Shown here: piece by piece, positions 19,841 through 29,673 of the stretch
How positions within the stretch are numbered: position 1 is the first letter of the stretch
How the letters are laid out: the number at the start of each line of letters is the position of its first letter
Assembly: GCF_001761485.1 (NCBI RefSeq)
Contig: NC_090770.1
Span: forward strand, 2,193,858-2,257,857
DNA length: 64,000 nt
DNA from: Yarrowia lipolytica
Taxonomy: Eukaryota; Ascomycota; Dipodascomycetes; Dipodascales
Direction: 5' to 3'
The notes under the pieces: model-generated
Seen by the model: the letters and a program-made list of their open reading frames with translations, nothing else
Database searches by the model: none
What the model was told of the DNA's origin: nothing
Translations under genes and position numbers: made by a program

Positions 19841-21607
19841 ATGGACGCCCTATACACTGCCTTCAACTCTGGAAAGCTGGAACCCTTCGTCCAATCTGTG
19901 TATAGAGATGGAACCATCGACCTCTACGCCAACAGTGAAGCCATCTGTCTGTTCTCAGGGAGAGAAAATGAGCCTTACCTAGACAGCTTTTTGGGTGGTA
20001 TCTGTCTTCGATACAGCTGCAACCGGCTGATCAACGAAGGACCGTGGGAAGACCGTCTGGAAGCTGCCAAGCAGATGGTCCAGATCCTCACTCGTCACTA
20101 TAAGACGCCCATTATCGACTCCAGTGTTCTGCTGAGCATGCACTCCGTGTTCGATACCATGGTCTCTCTGGGTGAGGAATGTTGCGTCTCTTCAGGCTCA
20201 ATCGACTTTGTGCGCTTCGGAAGAGTCTTCCATGGCATCACGCTGGTCTACATTTTCATATCCGAGCTCAACCAGGCATTAATTTCTATTCCTGACTTTC
20301 TGATCCAACGTTGGGGAGCACTCAACCTACGGGCCAACGCCCTAGGCATTTCTGTCCAACCCAAGACCATGACCAAAGTTCTAGACGAGTCTCGAGGTCT
20401 TGTTTTGGGCATGCCTGTGTCCAATGGAGATTCTGCTACTGCCCATTACCTACTTTCGCGATTCGGAAAGATCTCCCAGATACTGACAGGACTCCAACAG
20501 TCTCCAAAAATCAGCCTTGGTGAGATATTGAGCTTCTGTGCGTCAGAACCTGACCTGCAGTTCCTCTCTCTCATGCTTGTTCGTCAAGACTACTACGAAG
20601 AGCTTGTCGAGCTGCTGGAGAACCCTGATGAGGAGATTGTGGGCATGACGACCATTCTTATGGTTCGTGTTGGTCTCACAATCAGATTCATTGACCCTGA
20701 GGAGGAGCTGCCAAGCCATCCATGTGTCCCACGATACTCCACGGGTTCTCTCACCCAACAGATGGAGTTTGTGTTCCAGATTTTGGACCGTCCAGACCTC
20801 TTGTCGGCCAAAATGAACTCTTCTAACCCCCATCACACCTGGATGGGTGCTCTGTCTGCAGTGGTGACTGAGTGGATCGCCGCTGATAAACCTGAGGAGG
20901 TGTACGGAGCGAACAAGAAGTTCTATGAGCTTGATCCCCCTGTATCACTCATTTTTGCGCTGTGTAGACTCCTCTACCTCGTTTGTGAGATGAATGGGGC
21001 TGGAAATAAGGATCTTGTCATCGGTAACATTCTCTCCTATGTCTCTCCTCCATCTCCGCTTCTACCCTCCAAGGTAGAGCCTATCAAGTTGGAAGACAGG
21101 TACCTTCCTTTCCAGCTGGGCGAGTTCGAGGGCACCACGATGGCTACCCGGGAGAGAAACCACGTGATTCTCTCTTTAATTGGGGTCATTAGACTCCAGA
21201 TTGAATACACATACTCTTTTATTCGCGAAGAGATTGACAAAGATCTGATTAGAGTGCTCTTTTCTGGACTCCTGGCAGCCTATTCCAACTGCGTTATCCA
21301 CGAGGAAACGTCTTCTATCGAGCTTATCATGTCCACTTTCAACGGTTGCATCCAGGTCTTCCCGTCTGGAGGTCTGATTCTTGTGGAACTACTGGCTGAG
21401 CTTTCGCAGCAGTCTCTACGGTTTGTTGGGGTATTTGCCACCGTGTTCAGCAGGTTCTATGACAAGAAGTACTTTTACGGGTGCGAGTTTTACTTCAATG
21501 ACTTCCTTAGACGTTGGGGAGACACGCCGTCTTTTGATATCACACAGCTGCGTTCCAAGTTCACTTCTTCCTTGGAAGATAGAGCCACTGTTTCTGGAAG
21601 TACTTAG
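19841..21607 (+). CDS. unknown 588-residue helical protein
   Basis: The frame starts at the ATG at 19841 (MDALYTAFNSGKLEPFVQSVYRDG) and runs without an intron to 21607. I do not recognise the family. The sequence is leucine-rich and appears all-helical, with no signal peptide and no long membrane span, which resembles helical-repeat scaffold proteins. Notable stretches are WEDRLEAAKQMVQILTRHY near the start, FCASEPDLQFLSLMLVRQDYYEELVELLENPDEEIV in the middle, and GLILVELLAELSQQSLRFVG near the end. Codon use is typical of the species. It lies between PNC1 and ENP2, all on the plus strand. A role as a subunit of a large complex is only a guess. Confidence 0.75.
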   Translation: MDALYTAFNSGKLEPFVQSVYRDGTIDLYANSEAICLFSGRENEPYLDSFLGGICLRYSCNRLINEGPWEDRLEAAKQMVQILTRHYKTPIIDSSVLLSMHSVFDTMVSLGEECCVSSGSIDFVRFGRVFHGITLVYIFISELNQALISIPDFLIQRWGALNLRANALGISVQPKTMTKVLDESRGLVLGMPVSNGDSATAHYLLSRFGKISQILTGLQQSPKISLGEILSFCASEPDLQFLSLMLVRQDYYEELVELLENPDEEIVGMTTILMVRVGLTIRFIDPEEELPSHPCVPRYSTGSLTQQMEFVFQILDRPDLLSAKMNSSNPHHTWMGALSAVVTEWIAADKPEEVYGANKKFYELDPPVSLIFALCRLLYLVCEMNGAGNKDLVIGNILSYVSPPSPLLPSKVEPIKLEDRYLPFQLGEFEGTTMATRERNHVILSLIGVIRLQIEYTYSFIREEIDKDLIRVLFSGLLAAYSNCVIHEETSSIELIMSTFNGCIQVFPSGGLILVELLAELSQQSLRFVGVFATVFSRFYDKKYFYGCEFYFNDFLRRWGDTPSFDITQLRSKFTSSLEDRATVSGST

Positions 21608-21844
21608 TTACGGTCTTGCAGTATATTCTCTTCTTTTCCTATCATTACCATTTGTCAATAAATATATGCCGTTCAAGATCGATCTTGTAGCTAGTTTACG
21701 TAATCATTTTCACTTGAGAAGCCTATTTCAGTAACCTGGTTTAGGGCTCAAATATGCATGGTGAGCCTATTTGAAATTTTTTGGCAGTAATCTGCAGAGG
21801 GACACAAAAGTTCCAAGGTATATCACTGACGCATCAACACCACA

Positions 21845-23929
21845 ATGGTCCTTCGATCTACACCTGGAGCCGTTTCTGTGTACCAGATTTCTGGTACAAA
21901 CTCTTCCAGATCACTGCCAGAATGGCTGGCCAAGAAGCGAAAGAAGTCTCTCAAGAACGATGCCGAGTACTCCAACCGAATCGAGCTGATTCAGGATTTC
22001 GAATTTGCTGAGGCTTCCAACAAAATTGAGGTGACTCGAGATGGAGGATATTGCATGGCCACCGGTACTTATAAGCCTCAGATCCATGTCTACGACTTTG
22101 AGGATCTCTCTCTCAAGTTTGAGCGACACACTGACGCTGAGAATGTTGACTTCAAGATTATCTCCGACGACTGGACCAAGAGTGTGCATCTGCAAAACGA
22201 CCGATCTATTGAATTCCAAGGACAGGGCGGAATCCTGACGAAATCACGAATCCCAAAGTTTGGACGAGCGCTGGCTTACAACGACGAAAACTGCGACCTG
22301 TATGTTGGAGCTGCAGGAAACGAGGTATACAGACTGAACCTGGACCAGGGTCGGTTTATGGCTCCCTTTGAGCTCAGCAGTGCCGGTGTCAACTGTCTGG
22401 ACGTTAACCAGGCCCACGGTCTCCTGGGTTTCGGTACTGATGCTGGTATTGTCGAATTTTGGGATCCTCGAAGTAGGAGCAGAGTGGGTATGCTGGATGT
22501 GGGCGCTCCCGGACTGGGTGGCGGTGCCACAGCTCTCAAGTTCAGAAACGACGGTCTGAACGTGGGTATCGGTAACGCTGACGGTATTGTTCGTCTCTTT
22601 GATCTGCGAGCGCCGGAGCCCTATGTCACCAAGGACCAGGGATACGGTTTTGGCATCAAGAAGGTGCTGTGGGTCAACGACGACCATGTGCTGTCTGCCG
22701 ACAAGCGAGTCGCCAAGATCTGGGACCGACGAACCGGAGACGCCTACACCTCCATTGAGCCCACTGTGGACATTAACGACGTGGCACACATCCCCGGTTC
22801 CGGTATGTTCATGTTCGCCAACGAGGGTATTCCTATGCATACTTACTACATCCCCAATCTGGGACCTGCGCCCAAGTGGTGTTCATTCCTGGAAAACGTC
22901 ACCGAAGAGCTGGAGGAGAAGCCCAGCACTTCTGTATACGACAACTACAAGTTTGTCACCAAGCGAGAGCTGGCGGCACTCAACATTTCACACCTCATTG
23001 GCTCGGCCGTGGTCAAGTCGTATATGCATGGTTACTTCATTGACCAGCGGCTCTACGAGCAGGCCAAGCTCATCTCCAACCCTTTTGCTTACAAGGAGCA
23101 CCGAGAGCGGGAGATCCGAAAGACTCTGGAGAAGGAGCGGGAGTCGCGTATCCGAACCTCTGGAACTGGAGCCATTGCATCCCGTGTCAAGGTTAACAGG
23201 GCTCTTGCTGAGAGACTATTGGCTGAGTCTGAGGCCGAGGTCACTAACAAGAAGAAGGTGTCTGCCAAGGAGACTTCCAAGGCTGCTCTTTCCGACGATC
23301 GATTCGCTGGCATTTTCGAGAACCCCGATTTCGAGGTCGACGAGAATGCTGCAGAGTTCAAGCAGCTCAACCCTTCGCACAAGAAGGTCAAGGGCCAGCA
23401 GTATGGTGAGGCACCTCTGCGAACTACTGCCCGACCCCTTACTGCTGCTGAGGAGGAGGCCATGGAGGAGAATAACGGCTACTCGTCCGATGAGCACGTG
23501 GAGGCTACTGATGAGGAGCCCGACTCTGAGGATGAGCGAAAGGCCGCCAAGAAGAAGGCTCTGGCAGAGAAGCGGGCTGAGAAGAAGGCTGCTGAGCGTG
23601 CAGCCTTCCAGGCCAAGCGTGCTGACAATATCAAGATGACTACGGGCTCTGAGGCTGCTCGAGAGGAGATTCCCGATGACGACTTTGCTGACCGAGTGGC
23701 TGATCTCGAGGCTGAGGAGGACCGGCACGTCATGAAGAACGTCAAGATGTCCAAGGGCGCTGGAGGAGCCGTGGAGATGACTTTTGTGCCTCAGGGAAGA
23801 GGCAAAAAGGGTCGTGGTCCTCGACCCAAGCGAGATGGAGATGAAGAGGAGGCACGGGACACTGGAAAGAGCAGACAGGAGTATGATGGTCGACGACGGG
23901 CTGGCAAGAACGCCTTCCGAGGTATGTAA
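21845..23929 (+). CDS. ENP2: ENP2/NOL10 ribosome biogenesis factor
   Basis: The 694-residue protein is close to S. cerevisiae Enp2 (707). The N-terminal half is a WD40 propeller: GTNSSRSLPEWLAKKRKKSLK at the start, then blades with GYCMATGTYKPQIHVYDFEDLSLKF, GVNCLDVNQAHGLLGFGTDAGIVEFWDPRS and SADKRVAKIWDRRTGD. At about residues 480-512 is the NUC153 motif (DDRFAGIFENPDFEVDENAAEFKQLNP). The C-terminal part is a charged coiled coil with KKKALAEKRAEKKAAERAAF and a basic GKKGRGPRPKR nuclear or nucleolar signal. Enp2 belongs to the small-subunit processome and is needed for 18S rRNA maturation in the nucleolus. It starts at the ATG at 21845. Confidence 0.94.
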   Translation: MVLRSTPGAVSVYQISGTNSSRSLPEWLAKKRKKSLKNDAEYSNRIELIQDFEFAEASNKIEVTRDGGYCMATGTYKPQIHVYDFEDLSLKFERHTDAENVDFKIISDDWTKSVHLQNDRSIEFQGQGGILTKSRIPKFGRALAYNDENCDLYVGAAGNEVYRLNLDQGRFMAPFELSSAGVNCLDVNQAHGLLGFGTDAGIVEFWDPRSRSRVGMLDVGAPGLGGGATALKFRNDGLNVGIGNADGIVRLFDLRAPEPYVTKDQGYGFGIKKVLWVNDDHVLSADKRVAKIWDRRTGDAYTSIEPTVDINDVAHIPGSGMFMFANEGIPMHTYYIPNLGPAPKWCSFLENVTEELEEKPSTSVYDNYKFVTKRELAALNISHLIGSAVVKSYMHGYFIDQRLYEQAKLISNPFAYKEHREREIRKTLEKERESRIRTSGTGAIASRVKVNRALAERLLAESEAEVTNKKKVSAKETSKAALSDDRFAGIFENPDFEVDENAAEFKQLNPSHKKVKGQQYGEAPLRTTARPLTAAEEEAMEENNGYSSDEHVEATDEEPDSEDERKAAKKKALAEKRAEKKAAERAAFQAKRADNIKMTTGSEAAREEIPDDDFADRVADLEAEEDRHVMKNVKMSKGAGGAVEMTFVPQGRGKKGRGPRPKRDGDEEEARDTGKSRQEYDGRRRAGKNAFRGM

Positions 23930-25310
23930 GAAATGCATAATTAGTATAGAAGCGAAAGGATTCAAAGTATTAGTTCGAGAGATTATGTAGATGATGTAAT
24001 GAATGCAGTACGAGTGTATACAACTGAGATACCGGTACTGTACTTGTACTGTAGCTACTCGAAAGACGCAGGAAGACACCGATGCAAACGCTTATTCCTA
24101 CTCGTACTCGTACTATGATAGCACTGAAAACTGTATCAATTTGTCGTAACCGTGCCGAATGGCTTGCCGCACCATTTATTATCTCGCCGCACACCATTAT
24201 CATGCTCCAGATCCTGTCACGCTCCACTTCCCGTAACTACCAGTATGTGTACATTCCTCTGCGGCTCCCCGTCCACCGACCGCAGATAAGATGTATGGCC
24301 ACTCACCGGCTAATGAAATCGGTAGTTTGCTCATGCTGCCTTGCGGAAAAAAATGGTGAACACTAAACGGAGACTCCCTTTTGATAATAAGGTGTTTGGC
24401 GTATAGAGATACGGGTTTTGAAGTATAAGAGAGAAGAAGTGTAGGTTGCTGTATTTGGATCTCCCCAAGTCTAGTCGTATCACATCTGACTGTCCATGAC
24501 GTGCTCTACAGCCATTTCTTCGTAGCTCTTCTTTCTATGCGGCTCTTGTTGAGTTTCAACGGGCCCCGCATGTACACTCCAGCCAAACTCAACTGTTGTG
24601 TATACTGTAGGTATGGTATGGTATGAAAGAACCGCCTGAGAGAGGTCTCGGGTTCCCATGCACGTGACGCCGCAACACAACGGTTGCGTTTAAGTTGGTG
24701 TCTTAAGTTTGGGCCCGAGTGGGGAAGGTCCTACGGGGCCACATAGCGGTTGGATGGCTTAGTAGTGGTGTGTCATCCTCCGGACCACTGATTTCTGCGC
24801 GCCCAGAAACGTCAGCAGCACACCACCCGCTTGTCGGCATGATTGCGAATAAACAAGTTAAGAGTTTCATTTAACGGAGCGAGGGCTGCTGAATGCACAG
24901 GAGGATAACGCAATGCTGCGCACACATTTTCGGCACGCAACCTAGCAGCAACTGTTGAGACTGCTGTGAGTGGGTCTGTTTAAGGGTTTGTGTGTGTGCC
25001 GGCTGCATGGGGTTAGGTAGGCCAGTGTGATTCAGCCTATACACCCGCGCCACACACGTAAAACTGCATCTCTATCTTCTTGGAGACAACGGGAAGCTGT
25101 CAACCTCAACTTGTTTGTCGGCCTTGCGGCGCTTCTTTTAGCCCTGGCCTTATAAGGTAAAATAGGGTTGGGCAAGCGGCTGGAATTACTCCGCGCCGCA
25201 CGGACCTTTAGGGCCTTCGGCAGCAGTTTGGAGAAAGCAAAAGCCCAGAGCACACGAGTGTGGTTTGCACTTGTTTTGATTTTGGTCTGAAAAAGTCCCT
25301 ATAACCCTAC
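23930..25310. promoter_or_regulatory. long intergenic region upstream of the C2H2 factor
   Basis: A 1.4 kb stretch without a supported gene. Near 24025-24115 it has a cluster of TACCGGTACTGTACTTGTACTG and CTCGTACTCGTAC words. The rest, including 24350-25310, probably holds a long promoter, as is common for regulator genes. A GTGAGT donor-like site near 24966 has no matching open exon. Confidence 0.5.
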
Positions 25311-27041
25311 ATGTCTGCTCAGGACGAACGCTCACGCATCCCCCCAATTTCCTCCCAGGCCGATTCCGCCCTTCTCAATCCGCCTCACTCTGCTCTTCAA
25401 CAACAACAATCGTCTTCCAACGGCACCAGTAACCAACCAGACTCGTCAACCATGACGGACACACGAGGCCCGTTGATGACGCAGGAAGCCCGCGATCGCG
25501 AGACCCAAAACAGCCTGAAACCACATCCGCAGTCGCAGTCGCTCTTCAACAAACCCCAGATCGCACCTGTGCTCACTGAAGCTGCCTCAGGCTTGCGCCC
25601 CGACACCAACATCAACAGTAATAACAACAACGCCTCGTCGCATACTTCTCATACGACATCGCTCTTGTCAGCAGCAGCATCAGCTCGAGGGCCCGATGGA
25701 TTGATCGCGCACATCAGAAATGCTGCACCCCCAACAGCGGCCATAGAGTCCTCGCCATACTACTCTTACCCCCAACCACATTCTCATATGAAGAACCATC
25801 CGCATCAGCAGCCTCCCGCAGCTCCAGGTATCTTCCCCCAGCATCCCCAGCATTCACCACCCCACCCACAAGCCCATCCTCACCAGCACCAGCCTCCAGC
25901 ACCATACGGTTATGCCCCTGGGCGTCTGCCTCCTCCAGGAATGCGACCCCCCGCCATGGGCTACTACCCGTACTACCCGTACTCGGCCGATTTGCAGCGA
26001 ATGCCTCCAGTCGACCAGGGAGACGCCTCACACCCCAAGCTGCCACGTATTAACGTCGACCCTCGTGTAAACTCGCCTGAACAACGACCCTACCCCGACT
26101 ACGCGCAGCAGCAACCTCAACAGCACGCGCCTCTGCAGACCAGCAACAATAACAATCGCGCGCCTCCAGAGCAGGCGTCCACAGCTTCCGACTTTGGTGG
26201 CGACAGACCGCCACCTAAAAAGCGAGGCAGAAAACGAATTGAGGTCGCCGAGGTGCTGGCTAACAACGACCTGAGCCACTGCTCGCCTCTGGGAGAAAAG
26301 GAACTCGAGGCCGACCATCGAAAACACAAACGGCCCTCAAGACCTCAGGCTGCAGAAACCACTACCGGAGAACGGCAGTACCCATGCACCTTCCCAGGAT
26401 GTGAATGGTCATTTGTGCGAATTTCCGACCAACGACGCCACCTGAGATCGCACCAGGAGCCGCTGTTTGTGTGTCCCTTCTACGCCGAAGACAACTCATG
26501 CCACAGAAACGGAGGCTCTTTCACACGATCAGATGTGCTCAAACGACATCTGCGGCTGGTCCACTTTGTGCAATTCAAACAGAGTGACTCGGGCTGGTGT
26601 AGATACTGTGAGAAGATCTTCCCATCACACAAATTCTTCCTCGACCATTGCGACACCTGTGCAGTCAACAACAAGAGAAAAACACGAAAAGGAGCACCAG
26701 ACCACGACGCGGACTACAACCAGAACAAGTCTGAGCAGGCGCAAAGCCATCAGCAACCACAGCAGCAATTGCAGCTCACACAGCCCCATCAGTCTACTCA
26801 TGCCCACATGCCTCCCCCCCAGGACGTGTCTCACAACGAAATTGAAGCCGACCAAGAGCCCGAGGCTGATCTCGAATTGCTCAGTACCGCCTCCAGTATG
26901 TTGGCCAAGGAGCCTGGAGAGCTTCCTGTTCTTGCATCGCATTTGAAGGGCCAGGAGGACTCGGATCGACACCAGAAACGAAAAGGCCGATCCTCCAAGA
27001 GTTCCCTGTCGGGAACCATTCAAGCAGGACATCATCTGTAA
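25311..27041 (+). CDS. C2H2 zinc-finger transcription factor
   Basis: The 576-residue protein has a long disordered first part rich in Gln, Pro, His, Asn and Ser (residues 1-300). This is followed by a basic PPPKKRGRKRIEVAEVL segment that may serve as a nuclear signal or AT-hook. Fingers lie at about 355-380 (YPCTFPGCEWSFVRISDQRR then HLRSH), about 385-420 (FVCPFYAEDNSCHRNGGSFTR, SDVLKRHLRLVH) and a shorter one at about 430-452 (WCRYCEKIFPSHKFFLDHCDTC). The GGSF-x-R-x-DVLKRHLRLVH finger is typical of a fungal group of regulators; I recall similar ones in biofilm and wall-stress regulators such as Bcr1 and Cas5 of Candida but cannot claim orthology. It has a long upstream region of its own. 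Confidence 0.85.
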   Translation: MSAQDERSRIPPISSQADSALLNPPHSALQQQQSSSNGTSNQPDSSTMTDTRGPLMTQEARDRETQNSLKPHPQSQSLFNKPQIAPVLTEAASGLRPDTNINSNNNNASSHTSHTTSLLSAAASARGPDGLIAHIRNAAPPTAAIESSPYYSYPQPHSHMKNHPHQQPPAAPGIFPQHPQHSPPHPQAHPHQHQPPAPYGYAPGRLPPPGMRPPAMGYYPYYPYSADLQRMPPVDQGDASHPKLPRINVDPRVNSPEQRPYPDYAQQQPQQHAPLQTSNNNNRAPPEQASTASDFGGDRPPPKKRGRKRIEVAEVLANNDLSHCSPLGEKELEADHRKHKRPSRPQAAETTTGERQYPCTFPGCEWSFVRISDQRRHLRSHQEPLFVCPFYAEDNSCHRNGGSFTRSDVLKRHLRLVHFVQFKQSDSGWCRYCEKIFPSHKFFLDHCDTCAVNNKRKTRKGAPDHDADYNQNKSEQAQSHQQPQQQLQLTQPHQSTHAHMPPPQDVSHNEIEADQEPEADLELLSTASSMLAKEPGELPVLASHLKGQEDSDRHQKRKGRSSKSSLSGTIQAGHHL

Positions 27042-27298
27042 ATTATTGTATTATTTATCTTACACGGAATTGTAAGGACATTCGTTTTGCATAAATATCC
27101 ACAGTACATACTGTAGCATTTATATACACTTGTGGTGGCTACTGTAGAAGATTATCGTGATCGTTCTTTACTATTGCTCCACTTGTTTCGTAGCTTTCTA
27201 GCTACTACTGTACATCACTTTACACTTCTATTCATTACTCTCTATATATGACTACAAGTAGAGATTATTTGTACCAAGGCTATGTATGTGCTGTACCC
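27042..27298. other. convergent 3' space
   Basis: AT-rich space between the stops of the C2H2 factor and ALO1. It is dense in TACTGTA and CTACTTGTA words. No gene. Confidence 0.6.
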
Positions 27299-28879
27299 TT
27301 AAAGCAAACCATTTCTATCCATCCACACCTTTCCTGAAAGAAACACTCCTGTGGGATCGTACTTTTCTCGCAACGACTTCCACTGCTTGAGATCATCTCC
27401 ATACCACTCATCAATGATGGGCTTGAGACCAAGCATCTTGCCGTCCTCGCTCTCGTTATCCTTGAGCTCGGCCGTCTCGGGACCCAAAAAGTTTTTGGCC
27501 CAGTGAGGCTTTCCTCCAGCCTCGGCCACAATGCCCTCAAAGTCACGGTACCACTTGCCCACAGGGGAGTTGACTCCAAAGGGTCTGTACATGGTGGCGT
27601 TGATGTAGAGGGTGAGGTTGGAGTTCGTCACATGGCCATGAGGAGAGGCATAAGGCCGGTCTCGAGGATTGATGTCCAAAAGAGGTCGCAGAGTGTTGCC
27701 GGTGATGGCTCCTCGTCGCGAAGCAGAAAACTCCTGAGTGTTGGGCTCCACGTTTCGGTCGCCACTGTCGGGCACAGACATGTTGGAGCATCGCACCTCC
27801 ACGGGGGAATGCACATAATAAATATTGTCCTTGGCGGCAGCTTCAATTTTGGCTCGCAGAGCTCGCAGGACATCGGGGCCATTGTCCAGAGGCATGCCCC
27901 ACTCGTTAACAAATTGGGAGAAGAGACAGTCCATGTTGAGACCCTCGACAGAGCCCTGCACGGCCTCCGAGCCGGTTCCGGAACCCAGAGTGTCCTCCAT
28001 GCCGTACTGCCTGGAGAAGATGAACCGCTCGACCGAAGGGGTAAGCGAGGGCCACAGTCGTACCGAGACCCACAGCAGAGTCTCGTAAAAGAGCCGGCCG
28101 AGCCAGGTGCCGTACCAGGAAGGTCGAGGGGCGGACAGCGGCAACTCTGACTTGGAAGCTCGCCACAGAATGCATCGCTCTGCGTACGGGAACCACCACA
28201 CCCGGATATACTCCGAGGCAGTCCACAGGTTGTCCCACTCACGGATCAGAGTCTCAAAGGTGATGACATGCTGGGTGGAGTGGATGGTGTATGCCGGCAC
28301 GGTTCGGAGAGTGGCGTAGACGATGATTCCTAGCTTTCCAAGAGAAAGGAGTGCAGCTCGGAAAAGAGTAGGGTTCTCATCGGGTGAGCACGTGAGCAGC
28401 TCACCGGAGGCGATCATGATGGTCAGTGACACGATTTGCTGGGAAACCAGACCGTGGTAGGCCGACGAACCGTGGGTTCCTGTACTGATGATTCCGGCCA
28501 CAGATTGGTCTGAAATGGAGCCCAGGTTCTGCATGGCCAGTCCCTTTCGCTTGAGTACCTCGTTGAGCTGATGGATGCGAATACCGGCCTCGACAGTAAC
28601 GTCAGTGTAGAGACCCGAGGTGTGGGGCTTGAAGGACACGGCCTTGCTAAGCTTGTCGAGGTTGACGAGCCATTGGGAGGTCATGGTGAGGTCCGAGGGT
28701 GAGTGAGCTGAGCCCACCACCATGATTGTCTTTCCCAGGTCTCGTGCTCGTGTCACAATGGCCTGGAGCTCTTCTATGCTTGCGGGCTGGAAGTACAGCG
28801 ATGGACGGGACCAGAAGGTCCCTGCCCAGGTCTTATGCGAATGAAACCGCTTAGCAGTCGTGCTGTTTCGCAGTGACAT
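27299..28879 (-). CDS. ALO1: D-arabinono-1,4-lactone oxidase
   Basis: The 526-residue flavoenzyme makes D-erythroascorbate from D-arabinono-1,4-lactone at the mitochondrial outer membrane in yeasts. The N-terminal FAD domain of the VAO family is clear: SRPSLYFQPASIEELQAIV, then VVGSAHSPSD with H59, the expected site of covalent FAD attachment, then MQNLGSISDQSVAGIISTGTHGS. The C-terminal aldonolactone oxidase domain carries GKPHWAKNFLG with the conserved HWAK motif and ends FLSGKVWMDRNGLL. Length equals that of other yeast Alo1 proteins. It starts at the ATG at 28879. It is divergent from the unknown gene at 29674 and converges on the C2H2 factor. Confidence 0.95.
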   Translation of the reverse strand: MSLRNSTTAKRFHSHKTWAGTFWSRPSLYFQPASIEELQAIVTRARDLGKTIMVVGSAHSPSDLTMTSQWLVNLDKLSKAVSFKPHTSGLYTDVTVEAGIRIHQLNEVLKRKGLAMQNLGSISDQSVAGIISTGTHGSSAYHGLVSQQIVSLTIMIASGELLTCSPDENPTLFRAALLSLGKLGIIVYATLRTVPAYTIHSTQHVITFETLIREWDNLWTASEYIRVWWFPYAERCILWRASKSELPLSAPRPSWYGTWLGRLFYETLLWVSVRLWPSLTPSVERFIFSRQYGMEDTLGSGTGSEAVQGSVEGLNMDCLFSQFVNEWGMPLDNGPDVLRALRAKIEAAAKDNIYYVHSPVEVRCSNMSVPDSGDRNVEPNTQEFSASRRGAITGNTLRPLLDINPRDRPYASPHGHVTNSNLTLYINATMYRPFGVNSPVGKWYRDFEGIVAEAGGKPHWAKNFLGPETAELKDNESEDGKMLGLKPIIDEWYGDDLKQWKSLREKYDPTGVFLSGKVWMDRNGLL

Positions 28880-29673
28880 GGTTGGTGTAGGTCAGTGTAC
28901 TTGTAGGGTGACGGATATGACAGAACTTGTGTCTGATTGTGTGTTGTTTGTTGTCAAGTGTGTCAGCGATGGCGGCAAGAATGTGTTATCAGTCGTATCT
29001 TGCGCTCTTTTTTGCACTCCGCTGCTCTCTCTGTCTGACAAAAGACCTGTTCTGATCCTGACAGTGGTTTGTACCGTGGTAGGAACGCTTTTTGGCTTTT
29101 CGTGAACAGTTGAAATTTACCATTCAAATAAGGTTCCGGTGTCCGTGTTCGCCATGCAAAAAAAAAAAAAAATGGGTGCACACATGAGGACTCCCAGCCG
29201 CAGCGTACGGGGTCGAGAGATGAGCTGTTGCTGCGGCTTATAGTGCAAATAGTTTGTGACCACTTTGGGAGTTGATGTTTCGCTGCTTGGCTGTATTTAT
29301 ATATGTCCATCGCCTCACAATCTGACTCTCTCACCCCCTTATCTCCGCACACGTCAAAATGGCCCAAAACCAACCGGACCCAAACACGCCACCCAATGGC
29401 CCAATGGCCTGTTTCCTCGCCCCAGTCAGAAGCTAAGCTTACCAACCGGGTCCGTTTAGGCACCGAGTCCAGACTAGTGCGGATTTGGCCTGATTAGTAA
29501 ATAAACCGCTCACAGACGGACCCTACAAAATACGTGCAGTTTGATCCCATCCCATTTTTACGACGTGCTTTTGAAATATCAAGCCGCATCACTGTGCACG
29601 TTACCTGTATGAGAGATAGAGTGTCGACTACTACATACTGTAGACAGATCAACTTGACCAGAAACGAGACACT
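28880..29673. promoter_or_regulatory. divergent promoter region, ALO1 / unknown gene
   Basis: A 0.8 kb region without a supported gene. It contains a run of 15 A residues at 29158-29172, a likely nucleosome-excluding poly(dA:dT) tract about 280 bases upstream of ALO1. Confidence 0.5.
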